Assembly (NCBI GenBank): GCA_903861145.1
Contig: CAIOTH010000101.1
Coordinates: 1-64,000 of the forward strand
DNA length: 64,000 nt
DNA from: an uncultured Bacteroidota bacterium
Lineage (GTDB): Bacteria; Bacteroidota; Bacteroidia; Chitinophagales; LD1
Direction of reading: 5' to 3'
Of this stretch, positions 37,698 to 46,478 are shown piece after piece. Position 1 is the stretch's first letter. Every line of letters starts with the position of its first letter. The translations under genes were made by a program, and so were the position numbers. The notes under the pieces were generated by a model. That model did not search any database and was not told the origin of the DNA. It saw only the letters and a list, made by a program, of their open reading frames with translations.

Positions 37698-38588
37698 ATG
37701 AAACTATTAGCACCAATAGCCGCTACGTTGCTTCTCCCGCTTTTGCTGGGGTCGTGCGTTACGCAGAAGAAATACCTTGCAGCACAAGATGATTTGCGCA
37801 AAGCCAATGAACAACTGCACGCCTGCAACGAGCAAAAAGACCTTTGCAACAGCGACCTGAACATTTGCCGAACTAACCTAACCGGTAAGCAAGACCAAAT
37901 AAGCCTGTTGAATAACCAAATAACCGATTGCCGTGGGCAGCGCGATAAGCAGCTTACACAGGTGGGCGACTTAACTGTATTAAGTAAGGGCGCCAACGAC
38001 AATATGAACCAAACCCTTAACCAATTGCAGGATAAAGACCGGTATATACAAATGTTGCTGGCCGCTAAAAACAAGGCCGATAGTATTAACCTGGCGCTGG
38101 CTATTAACCTGAAGGGTGTGCTTAAAGAGGGTTTGGATGATAAGGATGTAGATATTAAGGTTGATAAAACAGTGGTGTATATTAACCTATCTGATAAGAT
38201 GCTTTACAAAAGTGGCAGTTACGAGTTAACACCTAAGGCCAAGGATGTATTGAGCAAAATTGCCTCTATTGTGCAAAGCCGCCCCGAGGTTGACCTGATG
38301 GTTGAAGGCTATACTGATAACAACCCCATTACCAATAACTGTATTATGGATAACTGGGACCTTAGCGTTAAACGCGCTACCAGCGTAGTACGCACCCTGC
38401 AACGCGATTATAATGTTGACCCTAATAAACTGATAGCTGCAGGCCGTGGTGAGTATAACACCCTTGCCAGCAATGCCGACGATCAGGGCCGCGCTACTAA
38501 CCGCCGCACCCGCATTATTATATTGCCAAGGCTTAACCAGTTTTACGATTTGCTGGACCCTAATAAGGCTGCGGCACCTATTAAGTAA
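37698..38588 (+). CDS. OmpA family peptidoglycan-binding lipoprotein
   Basis: The start at 37698 gives a lipoprotein signal (MKLLAPIAATLLLPLLLGSC, Cys at residue 20); a start at 37650 would put extra residues before it. A long alpha-helical coiled coil (about residues 30-130, rich in CNxxKDLC-type repeats and NQ/DR) is followed by an OmpA C-like domain (about 150-285) with the peptidoglycan contact segment ending in NNRRTRIIIL. It likely tethers the outer membrane to the cell wall. The 296-residue size is normal. It ends in a hairpin shared with the convergent gene. Confidence 0.9.
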   Translation: MKLLAPIAATLLLPLLLGSCVTQKKYLAAQDDLRKANEQLHACNEQKDLCNSDLNICRTNLTGKQDQISLLNNQITDCRGQRDKQLTQVGDLTVLSKGANDNMNQTLNQLQDKDRYIQMLLAAKNKADSINLALAINLKGVLKEGLDDKDVDIKVDKTVVYINLSDKMLYKSGSYELTPKAKDVLSKIASIVQSRPEVDLMVEGYTDNNPITNNCIMDNWDLSVKRATSVVRTLQRDYNVDPNKLIAAGRGEYNTLASNADDQGRATNRRTRIIILPRLNQFYDLLDPNKAAAPIK

Positions 38589-38612
38589 GATTTCCCTTGT
38601 ATATATCCCCTT

Positions 38613-38653
38613 TAAACGCTGCCCCGGTTATACGTAGGTGGCGTTTATTTTTT
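38613..38653. terminator. bidirectional hairpin between the OmpA and HAF/T9SS genes
   Basis: Arms TAAACGCTGCC (38613-38623) and GGTGGCGTTTA (38637-38647) pair fully with two G-U wobbles, followed by a T tract. It overlaps the stop codon of the minus-strand gene and lies 24 nt after the OmpA stop. Confidence 0.7.
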
Positions 38654-40003
38654 GATGATTTTTTTGGTTTGCACCGTATCGCCGGTACGGAAAGAAAGGA
38701 AATAGACACCGGTGGCGTATTTAGATATATCTATTACCTGTTTTTCTGATATTTCGGTTTGGCTTAATATTTTGCCATCAATACTGCTGATGGTTAAGGT
38801 TGTTTTGGTTGGTGTTTCTATAGTGATGAAGCCGGTTGAAGGATTGGGGTAGACCTTAATATCTACATTATTTACAACCGTGGTTACACCGGTAGTGCCA
38901 TCGGGCAGGCTAAGCCTGAATGCGAAAAGGCCGGAAGTAGAATCGTTGATGCCGTAGCCGGCAATGTATTTACCGTTGGGCGAAATGCAGGTAGCGGCAG
39001 TTATTTGATGGCCGCCAATAGAATCGCCAATTACGGTGGTGATGTATTGGTTTAGTTCCATCATACCAAGTGCACGGGTCCAGATGTAGGGGACGGTGGG
39101 GTTGCCAAAATCGATGGGCTGGGGGTCGAACCAACCTACTACTATAGATGCATCTTCGCTAATACCGCCCACGTAGCCGGTGCCTAAATTGGGTAGTGAA
39201 CCGAGGTTGATAAGGCCCGAATCGCGGCTCCATAGCCAGGGGTTGTTGTTGTTATTATAATCGCCGTTGCCGCCTATCCATTTGCCATCTTTCGATACTG
39301 CAGTGCATTCGCCTAGCTGGTTGCTGTCTACGTATTGGCTTACTGTGGTATCTTTAACCAGGTATTGGTTGGGGAAATAGCCACCTGCGGGGTTCTTTCT
39401 CCAAACGGCCGATTTCCAGGGGCCGTTAAAATCTTGCCAGCCTACTACTACGCTGCCATCGTAGCTAACTGCGTTGGCGCGGGTGCTGCGGCCAATTGAA
39501 TCGTATAAACTGCCTAAATCATAAATGCCGTGCTGTTGGGTCCATGCTACGGCGTGGGTAAAGGCGAAGCCACCGGTGGTATCGGCCCATGAGTTGCCTA
39601 CTACAGTGCTGTCATCGCCCGATATGGAATAGCCACCGCTCATATCAGTGCCTAGCACAAACCCCAGGCTGCCTAAGCTTGTCCATTCACCGGTAGTGCG
39701 GTCATATCTTGATATTTCGGTAAGCGAGTTATTCATGCTGGTACCGCAGAGATACCGCCCATTGTACGAGAAACGGGATTGCCCGCCTGCACCGTTGCCG
39801 GGTGCGGTACCGCCAATGTCTACGGTGGCAGCCGAATCCGGCAGCCAAATACTCCATGGCCCCGATTGTGCCAGGTAGCCCGCAACCTTGCCCTGGTTGG
39901 ATACGCCGGTGGGCGAATACCCGGTTTCTTCTACCATAAATTGTGCTTTTGCCATATAAGCAGAAAGAAGAAGCACCAACGATATGTAAAGTGTTTTTTG
40001 CAT
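38645..40003 (-). CDS. secreted HAF-repeat protein with T9SS type A sorting domain
   Basis: A 452-residue protein with a signal peptide (MQKTLYISLVLLLSAYMAKA). It holds several repeats of the extracellular HAF type (YDLGSLYDSIGRSTRANAVS, VVVGWQDFNGPWKSA, NLGSLPNLGTGYVGGIS), then a T9SS type A tail with VYPNPSTGFITIETP, ISSIDGKILSQ and GVYFLSFRTG. It should be exported through the type IX system. Binding partner unknown. Confidence 0.85.
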   Translation of the reverse strand: MQKTLYISLVLLLSAYMAKAQFMVEETGYSPTGVSNQGKVAGYLAQSGPWSIWLPDSAATVDIGGTAPGNGAGGQSRFSYNGRYLCGTSMNNSLTEISRYDRTTGEWTSLGSLGFVLGTDMSGGYSISGDDSTVVGNSWADTTGGFAFTHAVAWTQQHGIYDLGSLYDSIGRSTRANAVSYDGSVVVGWQDFNGPWKSAVWRKNPAGGYFPNQYLVKDTTVSQYVDSNQLGECTAVSKDGKWIGGNGDYNNNNNPWLWSRDSGLINLGSLPNLGTGYVGGISEDASIVVGWFDPQPIDFGNPTVPYIWTRALGMMELNQYITTVIGDSIGGHQITAATCISPNGKYIAGYGINDSTSGLFAFRLSLPDGTTGVTTVVNNVDIKVYPNPSTGFITIETPTKTTLTISSIDGKILSQTEISEKQVIDISKYATGVYFLSFRTGDTVQTKKIIKK

Positions 40004-40141
40004 AGTTTTTTTGATGTTATGTAATGGCTATAATAACATTGTTATTTGAGAATTGATAATTTGAATGGCAGATGGATTGTTGATACGCAAGATTGTTGCA
40101 TTTTAGGACGAAGTTACGCAAGGACTAAACCCCGCACTCGA

Positions 40142-40252
40142 CCTCGTTTGTAACGAGGTTGTTTTGGTTTACGCATTTGTAATGCGTGTATTAATTGCAA
40201 ATACAGGCATTACAAATGCCTAAGCCGTGGAATCCTCGTTTTGGAAACGAGG
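40142..40252. repeat. MITE-like element of four short hairpins
   Basis: Four perfect palindromes occur in 111 nt: CCTCGTT-TGT-AACGAGG (40142-40158), ACGCATT-TGT-AATGCGT (40171-40187), GGCATT-ACA-AATGCC (40206-40220) and CCTCGTTT-TGG-AAACGAGG (40234-40252). Hairpins 1/4 and 2/3 are near-inverted copies of each other, so the whole is a nested inverted repeat. Such elements are frequent in Bacteroidota and are thought to be moved by REP-associated (IS200-like) transposases. No transposase is present here. Confidence 0.75.
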
Positions 40253-40307
40253 ACTAGTTGGGGGACTAAACTTCGACCAGTTTGTGTTGAGACTTTGACC
40301 AACTGTA

Positions 40308-40619
40308 TTAATTAGGCACTATCTGATAGTCCCCATTTTTATCAGAACGTTTTATTTCTAACCATTCTTCGTAACTAACTATTTTGCCATCCCCGGTTTT
40401 AGTGTTCTTTATTATTACTCGTTCAGGTGGCTGGGCGTTACTTAACAGCATTTTTTGCAATAAACTATTAGTTTCCTTTTGGAGACCAATTCTTTCATTT
40501 ATTTTCCAATACCAGCAATTTACTTCCCTTAAAGCAAGAAATAGAATTATAAAGACTGCTATGGCAATCACAAAAATGGTTATTGAATCATTTAAAAGGA
40601 TATTGGCCAGTATAGACAT
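40308..40619 (-). CDS. small single-span membrane protein, unknown
   Basis: A 103-residue protein with one hydrophobic segment (about residues 13-30) followed by a conserved-looking patch CWYWKINERIGLQKETNS and a soluble C-terminal part. The CWYWKINE motif is common in small Bacteroidota membrane proteins of unknown role. No partner is evident; the AIPR gene lies 100 nt away on the same strand. I do not recognise a function. Confidence 0.6.
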   Translation of the reverse strand: MSILANILLNDSITIFVIAIAVFIILFLALREVNCWYWKINERIGLQKETNSLLQKMLLSNAQPPERVIIKNTKTGDGKIVSYEEWLEIKRSDKNGDYQIVPN

Positions 40620-40722
40620 AACGTTTATTTTAAAGTTAAATTAATAAGATAAATATACCAACTAAAAGTAAGTGATGCAACTTCGCGGCAAACGCGATAT
40701 CAGGCTACGCCAAAAGGGGAGC

Positions 40723-42498
40723 TCATTTGAAGTGATTAATAATATCATCTCTAATTTCTTGGCTATCGAACCACTTAAACATTTGGAAAGTGTTTCTCGT
40801 CTTTACCTCATTAGTTTTTTTATCTACATAGGTCCAAGTATATTCTGTACTATTAGATACTTTTAAAAGCAAATCTTTCCATTTGGTTTCAAAGAGCTTG
40901 ACATTTTCGTCGATTGATTTTTGATATTCCTCAATCTTATCTGGTTTATAGAGTAACGTTAACGCATAGACCTTTGCATAAGTAATTGCGTCCACCGATT
41001 GATTGGGATGTTTTGCTTTGTAGAGCTTTTTAAAACAGAGATAAGCAAAATAGGCATTGTCTAATTTTTGAGTATCCTCTAATGTGGTTTCGTCAAAAGT
41101 TTGCTTTATGAAAAGTTTTTTCTGCCGACCTTTATTTATAAGTCCGTCTGCGGTATAATACATTCTAAAAAATAAGTTCCTCTCAATGATTTGTTTCTCA
41201 TCAATATAGTTATTGTGTATACCGTCTGCGAATTCACCTCTTTTGCGTTCATATAGAAGTCCGTACCTATCAAAGAGAATACTTTGAATTTTTAAATGAA
41301 TACTTTCATTGGCAAATCTATCAGCTCCGATAACAGGTGTTTGTTGATTTGTGGCGGTGGATATTTCTTCAATCAATTCAACTTTACTTTTTTCGTCGTT
41401 TCTATCCAAAAGCGTAATAACTTTTAACAGTACCTCCTTATTCTGAAATATTAAATCTAAGTCGGAATTGAGATGATTGTGGTATATTCTGCTCAGAGTA
41501 TAAGATGTTTGTCCACCGTTAATAATTTGGGGATTCTTGACCATTAATTGGGCCTTGTTTTTTTGCCCAATCCGCTCGTTGATAAAGGTTTCATCTGATA
41601 ACATTGTTATTCCATTATTGAATAGCGCAAATTCATTTGTTTGGTTATTTATAATTGTTTCGGTGATAGCATTATTTACCTTTTTTCCTTCAAGATCCAA
41701 GTAACTACGGGGATTGTATTTTAAAATGGAGTTTTTGTATTTATACATTATCCTCGCCAATTCAATGGTCGGAACAAAAAGGACGGTTATTTCACATTCG
41801 CCTTTTTTTGTCAAAACAGTATAGCTAATTTTACTTCCTGCATTTTTATTACTTAAATCTATATTGATATTTACGTCGGTTGCATTGAAAAAGGTCCCTG
41901 AAATTACTGGAAAGACAAGTTTCTCATAACTTTTTTCGTAATTGAACACTTCTGTAGCAAACCCACCAGTAAGTTGACTTAATTTGGTATCTGTCAAGCC
42001 ACTTAAGTTAGCGAGAATAATCACTTTGTAATCATATCGCCCGATATTGTCAGTTGTCGAAATCTCCCTTTGCAACTGCTTAATCTTGCCGTTATAATTA
42101 TTACCCATTTCATCTTGGGTTTCTCCTTTGAGGATGCGATTGATGTCCATCACCAGAATTTCTTCAAGTGTTACTTCTTTATTTTCGAAATTCTTATCAT
42201 TTGTTCTGAATTTGGATTGAATAAAATAAACTGTTTTATTTTCCGGACTTATGAAATATCCATCGATTCCACCATCGTATGCGCCATCTGTGATATGTTT
42301 TTCTCTTTGATCAAAGCTTAATATCCCGAAGCTTACCTTTAAATATAAATGAATAAATGATCTTGCTCTGGCCTGACTAACAGCCTCGTCCTCTGTTGCT
42401 GGAGGATTGTATTTAGCGTAAAAGGGAGAGGAGCTCTTTACCTCCTCCCTTATTTTATCTAATATTTCAATTAACGTTTTATATTTTATGCTTATCAT
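40723..42498 (-). CDS. AIPR family protein, putative defence nuclease
   Basis: AIPR proteins (abortive infection phage resistance; PF10592) are large putative nucleases found in phage-defence loci. The 591-residue product shows the family hallmarks: an N-terminal PD-(D/E)xK-like core with GAYDGGIDGYFI and, after a strand, YFIQSKF; then FNNGITML, NPQIINGGQTSYTL, and ATNQQTPVIGADRFANE. The chosen ATG at 42498 starts the family-like region MISIKYKTLIEILDK; the upstream ATG at 42630 adds 44 low-quality residues. No modification enzyme, toxin or other defence gene is adjacent. The large Ile/Lys/Asn content and very AT-rich upstream suggest horizontal origin. Confidence 0.85.
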   Translation of the reverse strand: MISIKYKTLIEILDKIREEVKSSSPFYAKYNPPATEDEAVSQARARSFIHLYLKVSFGILSFDQREKHITDGAYDGGIDGYFISPENKTVYFIQSKFRTNDKNFENKEVTLEEILVMDINRILKGETQDEMGNNYNGKIKQLQREISTTDNIGRYDYKVIILANLSGLTDTKLSQLTGGFATEVFNYEKSYEKLVFPVISGTFFNATDVNINIDLSNKNAGSKISYTVLTKKGECEITVLFVPTIELARIMYKYKNSILKYNPRSYLDLEGKKVNNAITETIINNQTNEFALFNNGITMLSDETFINERIGQKNKAQLMVKNPQIINGGQTSYTLSRIYHNHLNSDLDLIFQNKEVLLKVITLLDRNDEKSKVELIEEISTATNQQTPVIGADRFANESIHLKIQSILFDRYGLLYERKRGEFADGIHNNYIDEKQIIERNLFFRMYYTADGLINKGRQKKLFIKQTFDETTLEDTQKLDNAYFAYLCFKKLYKAKHPNQSVDAITYAKVYALTLLYKPDKIEEYQKSIDENVKLFETKWKDLLLKVSNSTEYTWTYVDKKTNEVKTRNTFQMFKWFDSQEIRDDIINHFK

Positions 42499-42683
42499 AG
42501 TATTAAGATATATTATAATATTAAATTTTACACCTATTAATTCAACTTTAACTTTAAAAATTGGTCTTATCAAATCAAATACATTAAACCCATACCACCT
42601 ATAACGGGAAACCGGTGTTTTATGGGCCAAGCAACCCTCTTACTCCCTAAAGGGGAGAACCGCTGCCCAGAAAGGCAAATACA

Positions 42684-42733
42684 AGCAGCCAAAATTGTCT
42701 GAATTGGGATTTTTGCGATTTAGGGATTAGCAG
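42684..42733. repeat. dispersed 40-50 bp repeat, copy 1 (inverted)
   Basis: Reads AGCCAAAATTGTCTGAATTG and a following gap-free ATTTTTGCGATTTAGGGATTA. Its reverse complement matches the copies at 43257-43304 and 43692-43732 over most of their length. No coding function is apparent. Confidence 0.6.
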
Positions 42734-43256
42734 CCGATTAAAACAACACACCTGCAACAAACTTGCATTATAATTACCGAAAACATATTTTTTCATTTTC
42801 CCGAAACCTCCGCGCACACCATTGCACAGAATTTGTCGGGTTTTGTCAACTTTTGTCAACTTTTTTACCGTTCAACTCCAAACCGGAAATTTTAAAAAAA
42901 GTGCAAAGTTTGTAAACCCAAAAACCATTAAGTAAATAATTATCAATAAATTACACGTTATATTATTTTGTAATTATGTCCTTGTAATTATACATCCTCC
43001 AATATCCGCCCCACCCGTCATTCCAAACAAACCCTATTCCCTGTGCCAAAGCACATCACCTTGGCTTTCTATTTATGCGATAACAAAAATAAGTAATCAC
43101 TACGCAATCTATTTGCGCACTTATACCCAGGGTGCGGATAAATCACCCAACTACCTGCTATTAACTATCTCCTCCTTTTTTTAAAGAGGAGTGGCCGCAG
43201 GCCGACCTGTCCCGACGCTTTGGTCGGGAGGTGGTTACCTTTTTCATTAATCAGGT

Positions 43257-43304
43257 CGTTAATCCTTCAATCACAAAAACCACAGTTCAGACAAATGGCT
43301 GCTA
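43257..43304. repeat. dispersed repeat, copy 2
   Basis: Reads AATCACAAAAACCACAGTTC and ends in CAAATGGCTGCT. It shares the TAATC, ACAAAAA and CAGTTCAGACAA blocks with copies 1 and 3 in the same order. Confidence 0.6.
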
Positions 43305-43691
43305 AATAAAGCTCCCCTCCTTATTTTAAGGAGGGGCTGTCCTGGGGGTGGTTACCATTCCGCCTTGGTTTCCCCTTTTGTTTCATCCCGAGGCTTTGGT
43401 CGGGAGTGGGACGGAAGGGGCTGGCTGTTTGCCACTCTGCACAGCGGTTCGCCCCTTTGGGGAGTCCACAAGTGTTCGGAAGATTTATTTTGATTGCAAC
43501 TTTACTTCTAATCTCTATTCAAATCAGTCAAATTTTGTAATAACGTTCTCCTTTCTCTATCAGTTACAATGCAAAGCTTTGTTTCTGATGGAGAGAGGAG
43601 ATGCCGATAGGCAGAGGAGAGAGGCAAAAACCGTGGCGAAACAACTACTTTATTTATTCCGAACACCTGTCGCGAGTCAGAGGGTTACTCC

Positions 43692-43732
43692 GCTGCTAAT
43701 CACAAAAATCACAGTTCAAACAATTTTGGCTG
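43692..43732. repeat. dispersed repeat, copy 3
   Basis: Reads GCTGCTAATCACAAAAATCA and then CAGTTCAAACAATTTTGGCTG. Best match among the three copies to a shared consensus. Confidence 0.6.
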
Positions 43733-43900
43733 TTTCCGGTTAGCGGTTGGAGCGGAAAGGCAAACTCCAACGGCACTGCTTATACCCTAACTAATGAAAG
43801 GAGAGGCAGTTACATATGTAGGTAATAATGCCGCTAAAAATAATTAACGCCGATTAGTTAATATGTTAAATTACAGGATAATTAATTCAAAAACTACCTT

Positions 43901-45004
43901 ATGAAACATATAACAATACTTATACACTTTGCGGTTATTATAGCTTTGCTTGTTGTAAGCTCGTGCGCGAAACCCACTACTAACCCTACCGGTTGCACCA
44001 AGCAAATTGTAAATATTACAGGCAGTATTGATGTGCCCACCACCTGGGATAGCTGCCATATTTACCACGTGGGCAGTTTGCAGGTAAATGTTAATTCCAC
44101 ACTTACTATTGAGGCCGGCACCATTGTTAAGTTCGATGCGCAGGCAGGTATGCTTGTAGCCACCGGCACCCTGGCGGTTAATGGCAATGCAGCGCACCCG
44201 GTAATTTTTACATCGGCGAAAGACGACACTTATGGCGGAGATGTGAATGGAGATGGTAGTGCTACCTCGCCGCAAAAGGGCGACTGGCATTGGATATCGT
44301 TCGGTACTTCATCTAACAACAGCATTACTTATTGCAAAATATTATATGCCGGCAGCGGAACCGCCGATTTGGAGCGGGCGCTTAACATGGGCGATGGTGC
44401 CAGCAACACTTTTACGCATTCGGTTATTGCGCATACTGCCGGTGGGCTTAACCAATCGTATGCGGCGCTCGATATGTCGTACTGCCCGCATAGTTGTGTT
44501 GCTACCAGCGATACTTTTTTTGATAATGGCCACCCGGTTATTATTGGTATTGCTTCGGATTTTGATAACAGCAGCGTGTTTCATAACCCGGCTAATACGG
44601 CGCAAACCAACCTGGCCAACGGTATTTTTGTGGCTACCGTATTTGTAAGCCAGGCCAGTGCTACCTGGGGCGCTACCGAAGTGGCATATGTATTGGGGGG
44701 CTGGAATAGCAACAGCTGGGCCATGACGCATACCATGGTACTTACACTGGGTAATAATGTGGTGGTAAAATTCCATACACATACCCCAACGCCCGGCTTT
44801 TCGCTTTTAATACCCGATGGCTCGGGGCAATTGCAAAACTACAATGGCACCGGTGTGGCTTTTACTGCTTACGAGGATGATAGCATGAAGGGCGACACGA
44901 ATGGTGATGGCCCATCGGTGGGCGCTACCGGTTCGTGGGATGGAATCTATACCTCGGGCCCTACTTACTTTGCGTGGGGTAATATTTACTTTGCTGCACA
45001 TTAA
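43901..45004 (+). CDS. right-handed beta-helix (pectate-lyase-like) lipoprotein
   Basis: A 367-residue lipoprotein: the lipobox is VVSSCAKP with Cys near residue 22. From about residue 45 the sequence is a series of short beta-rich turns (STLTIEAGTIVKFDAQAGML, VIFTSAKDDTYGGD, NSITYCKILYAG, NTFTHSVIAHT) typical of parallel beta-helix proteins, with conserved small and amide residues in the coil. Two DxNGDG motifs may bind calcium (GDVNGDGSAT near residue 118 and GDTNGDGPSV near residue 333). No enzymatic residues can be assigned. It stands alone on the plus strand after a repeat-rich area. Confidence 0.6.
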   Translation: MKHITILIHFAVIIALLVVSSCAKPTTNPTGCTKQIVNITGSIDVPTTWDSCHIYHVGSLQVNVNSTLTIEAGTIVKFDAQAGMLVATGTLAVNGNAAHPVIFTSAKDDTYGGDVNGDGSATSPQKGDWHWISFGTSSNNSITYCKILYAGSGTADLERALNMGDGASNTFTHSVIAHTAGGLNQSYAALDMSYCPHSCVATSDTFFDNGHPVIIGIASDFDNSSVFHNPANTAQTNLANGIFVATVFVSQASATWGATEVAYVLGGWNSNSWAMTHTMVLTLGNNVVVKFHTHTPTPGFSLLIPDGSGQLQNYNGTGVAFTAYEDDSMKGDTNGDGPSVGATGSWDGIYTSGPTYFAWGNIYFAAH

Positions 45005-45113
45005 ATAGCGGGTAGGTTGGGTAAGGGGGCTGTTTTTCACAACCACGCCCAAGTTATTCACACTGCAATCGGGTAACGATATAAGTCTTTATTTTCACGT
45101 AAAATCAACTGGT

Positions 45114-45668
45114 TTGAAGATAATAGGCATAACCGGCACCCTCGGCGCCGGCAAAGGGACGATAGTAGATTATTTGACCAAGCACCACAGGTTTCAACAT
45201 TTTTCGGTGCGCGAGTACCTGACCAAAATTATTAAGGCAAAAGGAGGGGAGGTTAACCGCGATAGCCTGGTGGCTACGGCTAACGAGTTGCGCGCGCAAA
45301 ACACACCCAGCTTTATTGCCGAGGAGTTATACCGCATTGCTAAAGAGAGCGGCGTTGATTGTATTATTGAAAGCATACGCACGGTGGGCGAGGTTAACAG
45401 CCTGCATAGCAGGGGCAATTTTACTTTGTTTGCTGTTGATGCCGACCAGCGTTTGCGTTACGAGCGTATTGTTGAGCGGGCTTCGGAGACGGACCGCATT
45501 AGCTACGATGTTTTTGCCGCGAACGAGCAGCGCGAAATGACGAATACTGACCCGAACAAACAGAACCTTTCGGCGTGTATGCAACTGGCCGACTATAAGT
45601 TTATAAACAACGGCAGTTTTGATTTGTTATACCGCCAAATTGATGAGGTTTTGGAAAAGATAAAGTAG
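45114..45668 (+). CDS. P-loop kinase-like (NMP / dephospho-CoA kinase-like) protein
   Basis: A 184-residue P-loop protein. The initiation codon is TTG at 45114: an in-frame stop (TGA, CTGGTTTGA region in another frame) excludes an upstream ATG, and the Walker A loop G8-T-L-G-A-G-K-G-T16 sits at the normal distance from this start. Walker B-like DCIIESIR lies near residue 80. The fold and size match NMP/dephospho-CoA kinases, but the lid region and substrate contacts are unusual. A dCMP deaminase gene follows 133 nt downstream on the same strand. This layout resembles the fused P-loop + deaminase protein Dcd1 of yeast and the AvcD family of anti-phage deaminases. Confidence 0.75.
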   Translation: MKIIGITGTLGAGKGTIVDYLTKHHRFQHFSVREYLTKIIKAKGGEVNRDSLVATANELRAQNTPSFIAEELYRIAKESGVDCIIESIRTVGEVNSLHSRGNFTLFAVDADQRLRYERIVERASETDRISYDVFAANEQREMTNTDPNKQNLSACMQLADYKFINNGSFDLLYRQIDEVLEKIK

Positions 45669-45750
45669 CGAATACACATAAACACTAAGTGCACCAAGGC
45701 TGACACAAAGGGCACTAAGTAGAAAACCATTGTGGCCTTTGTGCTGTATT

Positions 45751-45758
45751 TAGCTTTG
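45751..45758 (+). promoter_or_regulatory. possible -7 box before the deaminase gene
   Basis: TAGCTTTG matches the TAnnTTTG consensus and lies 44 nt before the ATG at 45802. It is embedded in a CTTTGTG-rich repeat that itself favours such matches, so it may be chance. Confidence 0.3.
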
Positions 45759-45801
45759 TGAACTTTGTGGTAAAATGCCTTTAAAACATTAATTAAATAT
45801 T

Positions 45802-46308
45802 ATGAGCGAAACTAAAGATGCAGTTTACGTAAGGCCGAGTTGGGATGAGTATTTTATGGAGGTGATGGATGCTATAAGCAAGCGCGCAACCTGCAACCGC
45901 GGCCGCAGTGGTTGTGTTATTGCTAAAGACCACCAGATACTGGTAACAGGTTATGTGGGTTCGCCGGTGGGCTTGCAGCACTGCGATGAGATTGGCCACC
46001 AAATGAAGAAGACGATACATGAAGATGGCAGCGTTACCGAGCATTGCGTACGCACGGTGCACGCCGAGCAAAACGCTATTTGTCAGGCCGCAAAACGCGG
46101 TGTGGCCCTTGATGGTGCTACACTATATTGCCGTATGACCCCTTGCCGGGTTTGTGCTATGCTTATTATAAACTGCGGCATTAAAAAGGTAGTGTGCCAA
46201 CGTAAATACCATGCCGGTGGCGAGAGCGAAGAGATGTTTAAAACAGCAGGTGTAAGCCTTGAGTTTTTTCATGAAGAGGTACAGCAGTACGAGGGGGTGA
46301 AGAAGTAA
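45802..46308 (+). CDS. deoxycytidylate (dCMP) deaminase family protein
   Basis: A 168-residue zinc-dependent deaminase. The catalytic signatures are H87-A-E89 (HAEQNA) and P114-C115-R-V-C118 (PCRVC), with a structural segment RPSWDEYFM near the N-terminus that is typical of dCMP deaminases. It would convert dCMP to dUMP for dTTP synthesis, or serve in nucleotide-depletion defence. The kinase-like gene upstream is on the same strand with only 133 nt between. No thymidylate synthase or phage-type gene is nearby. Confidence 0.88.
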   Translation: MSETKDAVYVRPSWDEYFMEVMDAISKRATCNRGRSGCVIAKDHQILVTGYVGSPVGLQHCDEIGHQMKKTIHEDGSVTEHCVRTVHAEQNAICQAAKRGVALDGATLYCRMTPCRVCAMLIINCGIKKVVCQRKYHAGGESEEMFKTAGVSLEFFHEEVQQYEGVKK

Positions 46309-46478
46309 ACAGCCGAACCCCTTCCGTCCCCTAAAGGGGAAACTAAAGCCGAATACAAATGGAGTTTAACACAAAGGGCACAAAAGAAAATGCTCCACAA
46401 AGACCACAATGCGATTTGTATTCTTAGTGTGCTTTGTGCTATCCTTTGTGAACTTAGTGTTTAGGTGTATTAATTAAC

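Larger units (their letters stand above)
42499..43900. other. 1.4 kb gene-poor region of decayed intergenic repeats
   Basis: No convincing gene is seen; the open frames (e.g. 42647-42859 minus, 43348-43743 plus) look like repeat translation. Three related copies of a 40-50 bp repeat lie at 42684-42733 (inverted), 43257-43304 and 43692-43732. Two copies of a TCCCGA-loop-TCGGGA hairpin lie near 43208-43227 and 43387-43406. The stretch 42830-42865 is T-rich with repeated TTTTGTCAAC. Confidence 0.6.

Noticed and set aside
42647-42859. 70-residue minus-strand ORF in the repeat region
   Set aside because: It covers a copy of the dispersed repeat, has no promoter and its amino-acid composition is that of translated non-coding repeat DNA.
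42834-42865. TTTTGTCAAC repeats as a CRISPR-like array
   Set aside because: Only two to three contiguous copies with no spacers.
43387-43406. Hairpin TCCCGA-TCGGGA as a terminator
   Set aside because: It occurs twice without a T tract and not at a gene end; it looks like part of an intergenic repeat.
43348-43743. 131-residue plus-strand ORF
   Set aside because: It runs through decayed repeats and a palindrome with no protein-like features, although it is open for nearly 400 nt.
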